NCBI GenBank assembly: GCA_900556025.1
Contig: USNG01000001.1
Span: 1-64,000, forward strand
DNA length: 64,000 nt
Reading direction: 5' to 3'
Origin: an uncultured Mycoplasmatota bacterium
Lineage (GTDB): Bacteria > Bacillota_I > Bacilli_A > RF39 > UBA660
Positions 34,108 through 43,853 of the stretch are shown here, piece after piece (position 1 is the stretch's first letter; each line of letters begins with the position of its first letter). Below the pieces are notes generated by a model, which was not told the origin of the DNA, searched no databases, and saw only the letters and a list, made by a program, of their open reading frames with translations. A program made the position numbers and the translations under genes.

Positions 34108-37100
34108 TAAATTATGTTTAAAATTATTTGATTTTGATGTAGATAAAGTTAATAAAATATCTATAAATAAAAACGAAATATATAATCAATTATTGTTATA
34201 TATGTTTTTTAAGTGTAACAAAAGTATTCTTTTGGTAATGCCAACTTTAAACGACGCAACTATAGTATATAACGATTTAAAAAATTATATTGATGATGTT
34301 TATTTATTTCCAGAAGATGACATAATGACTAAAAAAGCTATTGCTAGTAGTCCAGAATTATTGTTTATGAGAGCTAATATTTTAAATAAAATAGGTGAAG
34401 CTTCTAATAAAATAATAATTGTTCATTTAAATAGTTTTATAAAGAAATTACCAGAGCCAAATGTTTTTGCTAATAAGAAGATTAAATTATCAGTTGGTTC
34501 TAAATTTGATAGAGATAGTTTTATTAGAAAGTTAATAAGTATAGGATATAAAAAAGAAAGTATGGTTTATGATACTTCTGATTTTTCTGTACGTGGATTT
34601 GTAATTGATATTTATCCAATTAATGAAGAGAATCCTATTAGAATAGAATTATTTGATGATGAAATAGAAAAGATTAAGTATTTTGATCCTATAACTCAAA
34701 AGTCTATTAGTGAGATAAATGAAATAGTTATTAATTCTATTAAAGATGATTTTGGTGATAATAATTCTTCTATTAGAGATTATATGAATAATGGTGTAGT
34801 TGTTTTTTCTGATTATAATCAAATACTTGAACAAGAAAAAATGATAATACCTCAAATTAAGTATTTAGGAATAGAAGATGATATTTTTAAATTAAAAGAT
34901 TTAACGTTGAAAGGCGATAAATACATAGATACTATTAATAATAAAAATTATGATATTAAAATAGAAGCAAAATCTATTGATAAATTTAATTCCAATAAAG
35001 AAAAATTTTATAATGAGATTAATTCTCATGATTCTTTTGTGTTTACTAAGAATGATCATTTGATTCAAGATTTAGTAAAGTATTGTAAGAATGCAAAAAT
35101 TGAAAAAAATATATTAAATCATGGTTTCGTGTATAATAATATTTATTATTTTTCAGAATATGATTTATATGACACATATATTAGAAAAGAATTAGGTAGT
35201 GATAAGGTATATGGTAACAAAATTTCGTCAATTGACAGTATAAAAATTGGTGATTATGTTGTTCATAGAAAATCTGGTATAGGTATCTATAGGGGAATTA
35301 CTACTATTGAAAAGAATGGATTAAAGAGAGATTATATTCTAATTCAATATAAAGGCGATGATAAGCTTTATATGCCTGTTGAAGATATTTCTAAGTTATA
35401 TAAATATTCAGCTAAAGAAGGTGCTCATCCTGCAATAAATAAATTAAATAGTGTAGAATGGACTAAGACTAAACTTAGAATTAAAGAAAGAATTAAAAAT
35501 ATAACTGGTGAATTATTAAAAATATATAAAGAAAGAAATAAGGCTACTATTACTCCATTTGCACCTGATGATGAAAATCAATTGTTATTTGAGAATGAAT
35601 TTGAGTATGAGGAAACAACTGATCAGTTAAAAGCAATTAATGATATTAAAAAAGATTTAGAAAAATCTAGACCTATGGAAAGACTTTTGTGTGGTGATGT
35701 AGGTTATGGTAAAACAGAAGTTATTTTTAGAGCTATGTTTAAAACTGTAATGAATAATATGCAAGTTGCTTATTTGTGTCCAACTACATTATTATCTCAT
35801 CAACAATATGATTCTGCTTTAAAAAGATTTAAAAATTATGGTGTTAATATTGATTTAATTAATAGACATTTTTCTAATAAACAAGTTCAAGAAAAGTTGA
35901 AAAAATTAAAAGAAGGTAAAACTGATATAATATTTGGTACTCATAGATTATTAAGTAATGATGTTGAATTTAAGAATTTAGGATTGTTAGTTATTGATGA
36001 AGAGCATCGTTTTGGGGTGGAACAAAAAGAAAAAATTAAGAAGCTTAAATCTAATGTTCATGTTTTATCTGTTTCTGCGACTCCAATACCAAGATCATTG
36101 CAAATGTCTTTAGTTGGATTAAGGGATTTATCTTTAATAGAAAGTGCTCCTAAAAATAGATATCCTGTTCAAACATATGTTATTGAATATAATGAAATGT
36201 TGTTAAGAGAAGTAATATTAAAGGAAATATCTAGAAAAGGTCAAGCATTTATTCTTTATAATAATGTTACTAATATGGAAACTATGGCTTCTAAAATAAG
36301 TAAATTGATTCCTGAAGCTAGAGTTTGTTATGCTCATGGTAAGATGGCTAAAGATCAAATGCAAGATATAATATATAGTTTTACTAATCGTGAATATGAT
36401 GTTTTACTTAGTACAACTATTATTGAGAATGGAATAGATATTCCTAATGCTAATACGATTGTTGTTATTGATAGTGATAGATTTGGTTTAAGTCAGTTAT
36501 ATCAAATAAGAGGTAGAGTTGGTAGAGGAGATAGAATTGCTTTTGCATATCTTATGTATAAAAAAGAAAAAGTTTTAAATTCTACAGCCTTAAAGAGACT
36601 TGAAGCAATTAAAGAATTTACTGAACTTGGAAGTGGATACAAGATATCTATGAGAGATTTAGCAATTCGTGGAGCAGGTGATATTCTTGGTAAAGAACAG
36701 GCTGGATTTATTGATTCAGTTGGTGTTGATATGTATTTAGATTTGATTAATGAAGAAGTTAATGGAATTACTAATGAAGATGATGAAGTTGATTCTAATC
36801 AAATTGATGTTGAAACTCATATTGGAGAAGAATATAGTTCTGAAAGCGAAATATTAATTGAATTACATAAGAAAATAAATGGAATTACTAATAGAAAAGA
36901 ATTAAATGAAGTATTAAGTGAGATAAGAGATAGATTTGGTCATACAAATGAATCTTTAGAAATTTATGCTCATGAAAAGTATTTAGAAAAACTATTAGTT
37001 ATTAATAATATTAAAGTAATAACTAATGATAATTTAAAAGTTGTATTAAAAGTTAAGAAAGAAGTATATAGTTCTATAAGTGTTGAAAAGTTGTTTGTAG

Positions 37101-37249
37101 AAGCTATGAAAATTACTCCTAAATTTAACTTTGCATATAAAAGTGAAGCAATATGGATTACTTTATTAAAAGCTACTTTAGATAAGAATTATATATTTTA
37201 CTTAGAAGAATTATTAGAACTAATATATAATTTAAAATTTAAAGTATAA
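34100..37249 (+). CDS. mfd: Transcription-repair coupling factor Mfd
   Basis: Mfd removes stalled RNA polymerase and recruits UvrA. Domain order over 1,049 residues: UvrB-like N-terminal module (1-350), CarD-like RNA-polymerase-interaction domain (IKIGDYVVHRKSGIGIYRG, ~390), helicase with Walker A (CGDVGYGKTEV) and DEEHRFG, RecG-like TRG motif, and a C-terminal module. It is ~100 residues shorter than the B. subtilis enzyme, mainly in the N-terminal module. The pth-mfd-spoVT order matches Bacillus. Confidence 0.95.
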   Translation: MNNKLCLKLFDFDVDKVNKISINKNEIYNQLLLYMFFKCNKSILLVMPTLNDATIVYNDLKNYIDDVYLFPEDDIMTKKAIASSPELLFMRANILNKIGEASNKIIIVHLNSFIKKLPEPNVFANKKIKLSVGSKFDRDSFIRKLISIGYKKESMVYDTSDFSVRGFVIDIYPINEENPIRIELFDDEIEKIKYFDPITQKSISEINEIVINSIKDDFGDNNSSIRDYMNNGVVVFSDYNQILEQEKMIIPQIKYLGIEDDIFKLKDLTLKGDKYIDTINNKNYDIKIEAKSIDKFNSNKEKFYNEINSHDSFVFTKNDHLIQDLVKYCKNAKIEKNILNHGFVYNNIYYFSEYDLYDTYIRKELGSDKVYGNKISSIDSIKIGDYVVHRKSGIGIYRGITTIEKNGLKRDYILIQYKGDDKLYMPVEDISKLYKYSAKEGAHPAINKLNSVEWTKTKLRIKERIKNITGELLKIYKERNKATITPFAPDDENQLLFENEFEYEETTDQLKAINDIKKDLEKSRPMERLLCGDVGYGKTEVIFRAMFKTVMNNMQVAYLCPTTLLSHQQYDSALKRFKNYGVNIDLINRHFSNKQVQEKLKKLKEGKTDIIFGTHRLLSNDVEFKNLGLLVIDEEHRFGVEQKEKIKKLKSNVHVLSVSATPIPRSLQMSLVGLRDLSLIESAPKNRYPVQTYVIEYNEMLLREVILKEISRKGQAFILYNNVTNMETMASKISKLIPEARVCYAHGKMAKDQMQDIIYSFTNREYDVLLSTTIIENGIDIPNANTIVVIDSDRFGLSQLYQIRGRVGRGDRIAFAYLMYKKEKVLNSTALKRLEAIKEFTELGSGYKISMRDLAIRGAGDILGKEQAGFIDSVGVDMYLDLINEEVNGITNEDDEVDSNQIDVETHIGEEYSSESEILIELHKKINGITNRKELNEVLSEIRDRFGHTNESLEIYAHEKYLEKLLVINNIKVITNDNLKVVLKVKKEVYSSISVEKLFVEAMKITPKFNFAYKSEAIWITLLKATLDKNYIFYLEELLELIYNLKFKV

Positions 37250-37287
37250 ATAGTATTAAAATCATCAAACTATAACTAGGTGATTTA

Positions 37288-37791
37288 ATGCAAACAACTG
37301 GTATAGTTAGAAAAATAGATGAACTTGGTAGAATTGTATTACCAAAAGAATTAAGAAAATGTTTAAATATTAAAACTGGAGATGATTTTCAGATATCTCT
37401 TGATTCAGAAAGAATTATATTAGAGAGATATTCTCTTTTATGTGGAAAAGAAGAAGAAATTATTAAATTAATTGAGTGTTTTAAAAACACTTATTCTTTT
37501 GATATATTGTTAATAGTTAATAATAAAATAGTTAATTATAATAATTTAGGTGTTAGCGATGTTATTAGTAATTTGATTAGTGAAAGAAAAATATATGTTA
37601 ATAATGTTAATGATAGAAATATAATGTCTGATGAATTAATATTAAGTGGAAAGATGGTTTTAAATCCTATAGTTATGAATAGTGACTTGTTAGGATCTAT
37701 AATAATAGTGTCTGATTCAGATATAAATAATATGATAGATGTTTCTAAAGTGATTGTTAATCTAATAAAGATGAAATATAAAAATAATTAA
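37288..37791 (+). CDS. spoVT: Stage V sporulation protein T, AbrB-family regulator
   Basis: SpoVT controls sigma-G genes and spore coat/germination traits. The N-terminal AbrB swapped-hairpin domain reads MQTTGIVRKIDELGRIVLPKELR, near-identical to SpoVT, and the remaining ~115 residues form a divergent GAF-like domain with the expected LLIV and GSIIIVSDS strands. It follows mfd as in B. subtilis. 167 residues against 178. AGGTGA ribosome-binding site. Confidence 0.88.
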   Translation: MQTTGIVRKIDELGRIVLPKELRKCLNIKTGDDFQISLDSERIILERYSLLCGKEEEIIKLIECFKNTYSFDILLIVNNKIVNYNNLGVSDVISNLISERKIYVNNVNDRNIMSDELILSGKMVLNPIVMNSDLLGSIIIVSDSDINNMIDVSKVIVNLIKMKYKNN

Positions 37792-37820
37792 TATGTTATA
37801 ATGACTATAAGAGGTGTTTT

Positions 37821-38570
37821 ATGATAGATAGTCATGCTCACATTATTAGTGAATTTTACAATAATATAGATGAAATTGTTAAAACAATAAAAGATAAAGG
37901 TATTGTTGATGTTATTAATTGTGGTGATGGAATAAATACTTCAAAAGAAGTAATTGAAATTAATAAAAAGTATGATATTTTAAAACCAGCAGTTGGTATT
38001 CATCCAGAAAATATAAGTGATAGTAATAAAATAGATCAATTAGAAGAATTAATAAAAAATAATAAAATATATGCAGTTGGAGAAATTGGTCTTGATTATT
38101 ATTGGAATAAAGAAAACAAAGATGATCAAAAAGATTTATTTATTAAACAATTAGATTTAGCTATAAAGTATGATTTACCTGTTATTATTCATACTAGAGA
38201 TTCTATTCAAGATTGTTATGATATTTTAAAGGATAGAAATAATAGAGGTGTTATTCATTGCTTTACTGGAAGTATTGAGATGGCTAAACTATTTATAAAA
38301 AAAGGATATAAATTAGGTATAGGAGGAGTTTTAACTTTTAAAAATTCTAATTTATATAAAGTGATTGAAAGTATTGATTTAGATGATATATTACTTGAAA
38401 CAGATAGTCCTTTTCTATCTCCAGAGCCATTTAGAGGTCAAACTAATATACCATCTAATGTTTATTATGTAGCTTCTAGAATAGCTGAAATTAAGAATAT
38501 AAGTGTTGAAGAAGTAATAGATATAACTAGAAAAAATGCAAGTAAACTTTTTGACATTAATTTAAACTAA
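37821..38570 (+). CDS. tatD: TatD-family metal-dependent DNase
   Basis: TatD hydrolases are TIM-barrel metal-dependent nucleases. Metal ligands are all visible: DSHAH (HxH at the N-terminus), GEIGLDYYW (Glu), IHTRDS and VIHCFTGS (His), and LLETDSPFL (Asp). 249 residues. Position equals B. subtilis yabD, upstream of yabE/ksgA. Confidence 0.94.
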   Translation: MIDSHAHIISEFYNNIDEIVKTIKDKGIVDVINCGDGINTSKEVIEINKKYDILKPAVGIHPENISDSNKIDQLEELIKNNKIYAVGEIGLDYYWNKENKDDQKDLFIKQLDLAIKYDLPVIIHTRDSIQDCYDILKDRNNRGVIHCFTGSIEMAKLFIKKGYKLGIGGVLTFKNSNLYKVIESIDLDDILLETDSPFLSPEPFRGQTNIPSNVYYVASRIAEIKNISVEEVIDITRKNASKLFDINLN

Positions 38571-38599
38571 TTATATAATATACTTAAGTGGAGTAGTAA

Positions 38600-39154
38600 A
38601 TGAGAGAGTATATTAGAAATAGAGTTATTATATGTATACAAATAATTGCTTTGGTAATTATTTCTTTAAGTTTGCTAAAAAAAGAAACTTTTTCATTATC
38701 TACTTTAAGTGTAGCAATGAATAATAATTTAGATAAGTATGTTGATAAAGAAACATTAAGAGAATATCAAAATCAATTGTATGAAAATGGGCTATATAAT
38801 CCTGTTTATACTTTTACTGGTGAATTAACTGGATATGCTGGAGATTGTCCTTTATGTTCTGGATATTTAGCTTGTCCACCAAGAACTAATGTATTAGAAA
38901 AGGGAATATATTTTGATGATAAAACTTATGGTAATGTAAGAATTGTTGCTAGTAGTAAGAATTATCCATGTGGAACTATATTACAATTTAATGTTAATAA
39001 ATTATCTAGTGAACCAATTATAGCTATTGTGCTTGATAGAGGCGTAGGTGGAAATGTTATAGATTTATTGACTGAATCTGAAGAGTTTGCTACTAAAAAA
39101 GTTGGTAGAGTTAGAAATTTAGAATTTGAAGTATTAAGAGAGGGTTGGGGTTAA
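38600..39154 (+). CDS. 3D-domain protein (YabE-like, short form)
   Basis: A membrane-anchored cell-wall protein with an N-terminal transmembrane segment (residues 8-25) and a C-terminal 3D domain, the lytic-transglycosylase-like fold named for three conserved Asp. Visible are VLDRG, VIDLL and the preceding GYAGDCPLCSGYLACPP, which has an unusual CxxC...C insertion where typical 3D domains read TAY(D/C). The B. subtilis counterpart YabE at this place is longer, with DUF348 and G5 domains that are missing here. It is followed by rsmA with a TAATG overlap. Confidence 0.82.
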   Translation: MREYIRNRVIICIQIIALVIISLSLLKKETFSLSTLSVAMNNNLDKYVDKETLREYQNQLYENGLYNPVYTFTGELTGYAGDCPLCSGYLACPPRTNVLEKGIYFDDKTYGNVRIVASSKNYPCGTILQFNVNKLSSEPIIAIVLDRGVGGNVIDLLTESEEFATKKVGRVRNLEFEVLREGWG

Positions 39155-39948
39155 TGTATAGCTTTGATTATAAGAAATCGTTAGGTCAAAATTTTTTGAT
39201 GGATAAAAATATTATATATAAGATATCTGATAGTATTAGTCCTAATGAAGATGATTTAATTATAGAAATAGGTCCAGGAGCTGGAGCTTTAACTAAAGAG
39301 TTAGTAAAAAAGAATTGTGATGTTTTATGTTTTGAAATAGATAGAAGATTAGAAGAAACATTATCTAAAATAGAATCAGATAGATTAAATGTTGTTTTTA
39401 ATGATTTTTTAAAAGTTAATTTATCTTCTTATATTGATAAAAAATATAAAAATATATACTTTGTAGGTAATTTACCATATTATATTACTACAGCAATAAT
39501 AAATAAAATATTAGATGAATCTGATCCTAAAGAGATTGTTGTTATGATACAAAAAGAAGTAGGAGAAAGATTTATGGCTTCTCCAAGAAGCAAACAATAT
39601 AATTCTTTAAGTGTATTTTTACAATATAATTTTGATATATTAAAAATATGTGATGTTAATAAGAACTGTTTTGAACCTATTCCAAAAGTAGATAGTGTTG
39701 TTGTAAAATTAATCAAAAATAAAAAGATAATTGCTGATTCAGAAGAAATATTCTATAAATTAATTAAAGATGCTTTTAAACAAAAGAGAAAAAATTTGAA
39801 AAATAATTTAGTTGGTTATGACTTGAATTTAATTGAAAAAGAGTTAGAAAAAACTAATAAAAGTCTTAGAAATAGAGCTGAAGAGTTAACTATAGAAGAC
39901 TTTGTTAATATATCAAATAAAATTCATTCTAAAAAAAATCAATCTTAG
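39154..39948 (+). CDS. rsmA: 16S rRNA dimethyladenosine transferase
   Basis: RsmA (KsgA) dimethylates A1518 and A1519. SAM motif IIEIGPGAGALT, acidic FEIDRRLE and the catalytic NLPYY motif are intact. I choose the ATG at 39154 (MYSFDYKKSLGQNFL), preceded by GAGAGGG and overlapping the upstream stop by one base. The ribonuclease M5 gene usually next to it is absent. A terminator follows. Confidence 0.96.
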   Translation: MYSFDYKKSLGQNFLMDKNIIYKISDSISPNEDDLIIEIGPGAGALTKELVKKNCDVLCFEIDRRLEETLSKIESDRLNVVFNDFLKVNLSSYIDKKYKNIYFVGNLPYYITTAIINKILDESDPKEIVVMIQKEVGERFMASPRSKQYNSLSVFLQYNFDILKICDVNKNCFEPIPKVDSVVVKLIKNKKIIADSEEIFYKLIKDAFKQKRKNLKNNLVGYDLNLIEKELEKTNKSLRNRAEELTIEDFVNISNKIHSKKNQS

Positions 39949-39970
39949 TATAAAACAAGATTGTTTTTTT
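39940..39970 (+). terminator. Terminator of rsmA
   Basis: Stem CAATCTT (39940-39946) / AAGATTG (39957-39963) then TTTTTTT. The T-run overlaps the -35 of the following kinase promoter. Confidence 0.85.
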
Positions 39971-39989
39971 ATGATTTTTATTATATAAT
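39961..39989 (+). promoter_or_regulatory. Promoter of the kinase pair
   Basis: -35 TTGTTT (39961-39966), 17-bp spacer, -10 TATAAT (39984-39989). Confidence 0.55.
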
Positions 39990-40029
39990 TATTAGAGTAG
40001 AAGAGTATACGATAAAGGAGTTGATTTTT

Positions 40030-41913
40030 GTGGTAAGTTCTTATTCAGCAAGTACAGGTTTGACAATTTGTGCGCTAATATTTATAGTGTTACTTACTGT
40101 TATGTTTTTAAGTAAAAAGAAAGATTGGACATTGAATCAAATGATATTTGCAGGTTTATTAGGTGTTTTGATACTGATGCTTGCGATTGAGATGATAGCT
40201 GCATTTGCAATGATAAATTCTGATAAATATGATTTATTGAATACTATATCTTGCAAAGGGTATATATATTTATGTTTCTTGTTTGAAAATTTATTTATTA
40301 TATATACTTATGTAGTTGCTAAACAAAAATTTAATAAAGCGGATATTAAAAATTTTGATGTTAAATTATTTATAGCTGTTGTGATATGTATGGTATTGCC
40401 ATTATTGATAGTTTTATTATTACCAATAACACATATAGGTGGTATAAATGGTAGACCAGCAGTTATAGTTGGATCTGCTGCTAGTGTATTACATGTTTAT
40501 AGTTTAATTATTAGTACTGCAGTATTATACTTATTTAATAAACATAAAAATGATGTTAAATCTATTAGTATGTTACCATTATATTTTGCATTTGTTTGTT
40601 ATTTAACATCTTTATTAATGCAAAAAATATTCAACTATGAAATTAATGATTCAACATTCTTCTTTTCATTGATTATAGCAATTTTGTATTTCACTATTGA
40701 AAATCAAGATTCTAAATTAATTCTTGAATATCAAAAATCAAAAGAAGAAGCTGAAGTAGCTAATAGAGCTAAAACTGAGTTCTTAATTAACATGTCACAT
40801 GAAATTAGAACTCCAATGAACACAATTTTAGGCTTTAGTGAATCTTTATTAGATGAAAAGCAATTAACTCCAGAAGTTGTTAAAAGAGATTTAAAAAGTA
40901 TTTGTCAAGCTAGTGATGAATTATTAAACTTAATTAATAATATACTTGATATTTCTAAACTAGAAACTGGTCAAGAAAAAGTTGTTGAATCTGAATATAG
41001 TTTAGAAAACTTAATATTTGAAATTAATAGTTTTATTCCTCCAAAGATTGATAAAGAGAACCTTAAATTTAATATAGAAATTAATGAAAATTTACCTAAA
41101 CAATATTATGGTGATGCTTATAAGATTTATAAGATTGTTACATTTATAATATTAAATGCTATAAATTATACAAATTATGGTGAAGTTAAGTTAAGTGTTA
41201 ATGGTAGAACTATTGATTCAAATAACTTTGAACTTGAATTTGTAGTATCAAATACTGGTCATGCTATGACAGTAGAAAATTTTGATAAGAAATTTGAAGA
41301 TTTTATAAAATTAGAACATACTGCTGAAAACAATATTGATAATATTAAGTTAGGATTAATTATTGCTAAAAGACTTATTAATATGTTAGGTGGTAGAATT
41401 AACTTTGTTAATGAAAAAGGTCAAGGTACTAAGTATTATATTAAGATAAGACAAAGAGTAGCTGGAACTGAAAAGATAGGAAATATATTTGAAACTAAAA
41501 ATAGTACAATGTCTAGTTCAAAAGGATTAGTTGATTGTAGTGGTAAGAGTGTATTAGTTGTAGATGATAGTGAAGTTAACTTGAAACTTGCTTCTAGGTA
41601 TTTAGAACAATATCAATTTGAAATTGATACTGCATTAAGTGGACAAGAATGTTTAAGTAAAGTTGGTCAAAAGAATTATGATTTAATATTCTTAGATCAT
41701 ATGATGCCTGAGATGGATGGTATTCAAACTATTAAAGCATTAAAATCTACAAATGAAAAATTACCTCCAATTGTAGCATTAACTGCAAACTCATATGATG
41801 GATTAAAGAGTGATTATATAACTGAAGGTTTCTTCGATTATTTAAGTAAACCAATCATATTTAAAGAATTAAATAAACTAGTTAATAGGTTGTTTAAAAA
41901 AGAGGATGCTTAA
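40030..41913 (+). CDS. Membrane hybrid histidine kinase 1 (His present, ATP site degraded)
   Basis: A 627-residue protein with seven predicted membrane segments (1-~205), a HisKA domain with the normal phosphoacceptor motif [10 protein letters not shown] (His257), a HATPase-like domain and a C-terminal receiver (about 505-624; Asp556 in [11 protein letters not shown], Lys in YLSKP). The ATP-binding part is damaged: the G1 motif that should read DxGxG is SNTGHAM (Asn408 for Asp), and the G2 box has KLGLIIAK without the GxG. It can therefore receive phosphate but may not bind ATP well. The start is the GTG at 40030, nine bases after AAAGGAG. The following gene is the complementary partner. Confidence 0.88.
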   Translation: MVSSYSASTGLTICALIFIVLLTVMFLSKKKDWTLNQMIFAGLLGVLILMLAIEMIAAFAMINSDKYDLLNTISCKGYIYLCFLFENLFIIYTYVVAKQKFNKADIKNFDVKLFIAVVICMVLPLLIVLLLPITHIGGINGRPAVIVGSAASVLHVYSLIISTAVLYLFNKHKNDVKSISMLPLYFAFVCYLTSLLMQKIFNYEINDSTFFFSLIIAILYFTIENQDSKLILEYQKSKEEAEVANRAKTEFLINMSHEIRTPMNTILGFSESLLDEKQLTPEVVKRDLKSICQASDELLNLINNILDISKLETGQEKVVESEYSLENLIFEINSFIPPKIDKENLKFNIEINENLPKQYYGDAYKIYKIVTFIILNAINYTNYGEVKLSVNGRTIDSNNFELEFVVSNTGHAMTVENFDKKFEDFIKLEHTAENNIDNIKLGLIIAKRLINMLGGRINFVNEKGQGTKYYIKIRQRVAGTEKIGNIFETKNSTMSSSKGLVDCSGKSVLVVDDSEVNLKLASRYLEQYQFEIDTALSGQECLSKVGQKNYDLIFLDHMMPEMDGIQTIKALKSTNEKLPPIVALTANSYDGLKSDYITEGFFDYLSKPIIFKELNKLVNRLFKKEDA

Positions 41914-41932
41914 TGGAAAGGAGTGATAATTT

Positions 41933-43795
41933 ATGACATTTGGAATTGTATTTACAATAGGTAGTTTATTATTTTTGATAGCTTTAATGATTACTTATTT
42001 CTCTAAAGTTACATTTAAGCAAATATCTAATCAATTATATAGATTAACATTAATTTTAGCTCTTGCATTTGGTGTTACTGAAATTGGTTGTATATTATTA
42101 TTAAAGTACGTTAATATAGAAACAATAACTCATATTACATTTAAATTACACTGGGCATTTGGTTTATTAATGTATTTAGTATTCTTTATTTATTTGTTTT
42201 CTCTAGTATATAAATATAATTATAAAAATTTATTTGAGTTAGTAAAAAAAGAAAAGGTTATAACTGTTATAACTGCAGTGTTTGTAGGAGTATTAGTTGT
42301 ATATTGGTTCTTACCATTTAAAGGTTTGGATATTAATGATTTGAATTTCTTTCCAAGTAAATTAGGAATGATTATAATTCCAGTTGTATTCTTTATTATA
42401 AGTGTACTATTGGTAATAGTTTATATTAAGAGAAAAAAAGATTTACCCGAAAATGTAGGATTGATTATATTCTTTAACCTAGGAACAGCAGCTATAACTT
42501 ATGTATTACAAGTATTATTTAATTATATATCTTTCTTACCTTTAGGTGCTGTAGTTGACTTGTTATTTGCATATTACTTCTTAGAAAATCCAGATTTACA
42601 ATTATTAAGTCAATTATTATCTGTTAGAGGTGAAATTGAAAAATCTAATAAAACTAAAACTGATTTCTTAAGTAATATGACTTATGAAATTAAAATACCA
42701 ATGAATTCTATTTCAAGTATAAGTGATGCGTTATTTAGTTCTCCAAAATTTGATGAAAAATCTGTAAGAGAAGATATTCAACAAATATATGATGCTGGTA
42801 CTAACTTAGTAGAGATTGTTAATAATATTCTTGATATATCTAAGATTGAAACTGGTAAAGATTCTCTTCAAGAAAGAGATTATGCTATTAATGATATGGT
42901 TGTTGAAGTAACTAATATGATTAAATCTAAATTAGGAGCTAAACCTGTACAATTAGTTGTTAATATTGATCAAAATATTTCTTCTAAATTAAATGGTGAT
43001 TCTGCTAAACTTTATCAATCAATTTTGAATATTATGACTAACTCAGTTAAATATACTGATGTTGGTAAAATAACATTAACATTAACAAGTTCTAAAACAA
43101 ATAATGTTGAAAATTTATTATTTAAAGTATCTGATACTGGTTCTGGTATTAAGCAAGAAGATTATAATAAATTATTTACTAAATTTAGTAGACTTGATAA
43201 TGCTGTTGAAAAAGAAATTGATGGTAGTGGGTTAGGACTTGCTATTACTAAAAACTATGTAACTCTTATGGGTGGTAGAATTTGGTTTGAAAGTCAATAT
43301 AGAGTTGGTACTACTTTCTATATTGAAGTTCCACAAAAGATTGTTGATCCTAAACCAATTAGCGAAGCTATTAAAGAAGTTAAGAAACCTAAAGTTGATG
43401 AGAAGTTAGATTGTTCTGCATATACAGCATTTATTGTTGATGATAATAATCTTAACATCAAAGTTGCTAAAAGACTTCTTGAACAATACAAATTTAAAGT
43501 TGAAAGTGTTACTAACGGAAAAGATTGTATTTATAAAGTTAAAGAAGGTATGCAATATGACATTATATTTATGGACCATATGATGCCTGAAATGGATGGT
43601 ATTGAAACATTACATGTATTAAAGAAGTTAGATGGATATAAGTTACCTCCAATTGTAGCATTAACTGCTAATGCTATTACTGGTATGAAAGAAATGTACT
43701 TGAATGAAGGTTTTGATGAATATCTTTCTAAGCCAATTAATACTAATGAATTAGATAGAATCTTAAATAAATATTTTAATAAAGATGCTCAATAG
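41933..43795 (+). CDS. Membrane hybrid histidine kinase 2 (ATP site intact, His replaced by Tyr)
   Basis: A 620-residue paralogue of the preceding kinase with the same plan: seven membrane segments (1-~220), dimerisation helices, HATPase and receiver (~497-618; Asp548 in [11 protein letters not shown]). Here the ATP-binding domain is intact (N box NIMTNSVKYT, G1 VSDTGSGI with Asp401, G2 DGSGLGLAI), but the phosphoacceptor motif reads MTYEIKIPMN: Tyr251 replaces His, and the following R-T pair is K-I. It should bind ATP but cannot autophosphorylate on the usual residue. AAAGGAG precedes the ATG, 19 bp after kinase 1. A terminator overlaps its stop. Confidence 0.88.
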   Translation: MTFGIVFTIGSLLFLIALMITYFSKVTFKQISNQLYRLTLILALAFGVTEIGCILLLKYVNIETITHITFKLHWAFGLLMYLVFFIYLFSLVYKYNYKNLFELVKKEKVITVITAVFVGVLVVYWFLPFKGLDINDLNFFPSKLGMIIIPVVFFIISVLLVIVYIKRKKDLPENVGLIIFFNLGTAAITYVLQVLFNYISFLPLGAVVDLLFAYYFLENPDLQLLSQLLSVRGEIEKSNKTKTDFLSNMTYEIKIPMNSISSISDALFSSPKFDEKSVREDIQQIYDAGTNLVEIVNNILDISKIETGKDSLQERDYAINDMVVEVTNMIKSKLGAKPVQLVVNIDQNISSKLNGDSAKLYQSILNIMTNSVKYTDVGKITLTLTSSKTNNVENLLFKVSDTGSGIKQEDYNKLFTKFSRLDNAVEKEIDGSGLGLAITKNYVTLMGGRIWFESQYRVGTTFYIEVPQKIVDPKPISEAIKEVKKPKVDEKLDCSAYTAFIVDDNNLNIKVAKRLLEQYKFKVESVTNGKDCIYKVKEGMQYDIIFMDHMMPEMDGIETLHVLKKLDGYKLPPIVALTANAITGMKEMYLNEGFDEYLSKPINTNELDRILNKYFNKDAQ

Positions 43796-43808
43796 TGAGC
43801 ATTTTTTT
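43785..43808 (+). terminator. Terminator of the kinase pair
   Basis: Stem ATGCTCA / TGAGCAT with loop ATAG (part of the stop), then TTTTTT. Confidence 0.85.
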
Positions 43809-43853
43809 ATGCATAAATTTATTTTATTTTAATAATATATAACAGGGGTTTTT

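Noticed and set aside
42683..42685. Tyr251 of kinase 2 as a plain sequencing error
   Set aside because: Possible in principle (one base), but adjacent motif residues are changed too and kinase 1 has the opposite defect, so a real complementary pair is more likely.
43811..43853. Sigma-K promoter of yabG
   Set aside because: A CATA element is present but the spacing to TA and the -35 do not match the consensus.
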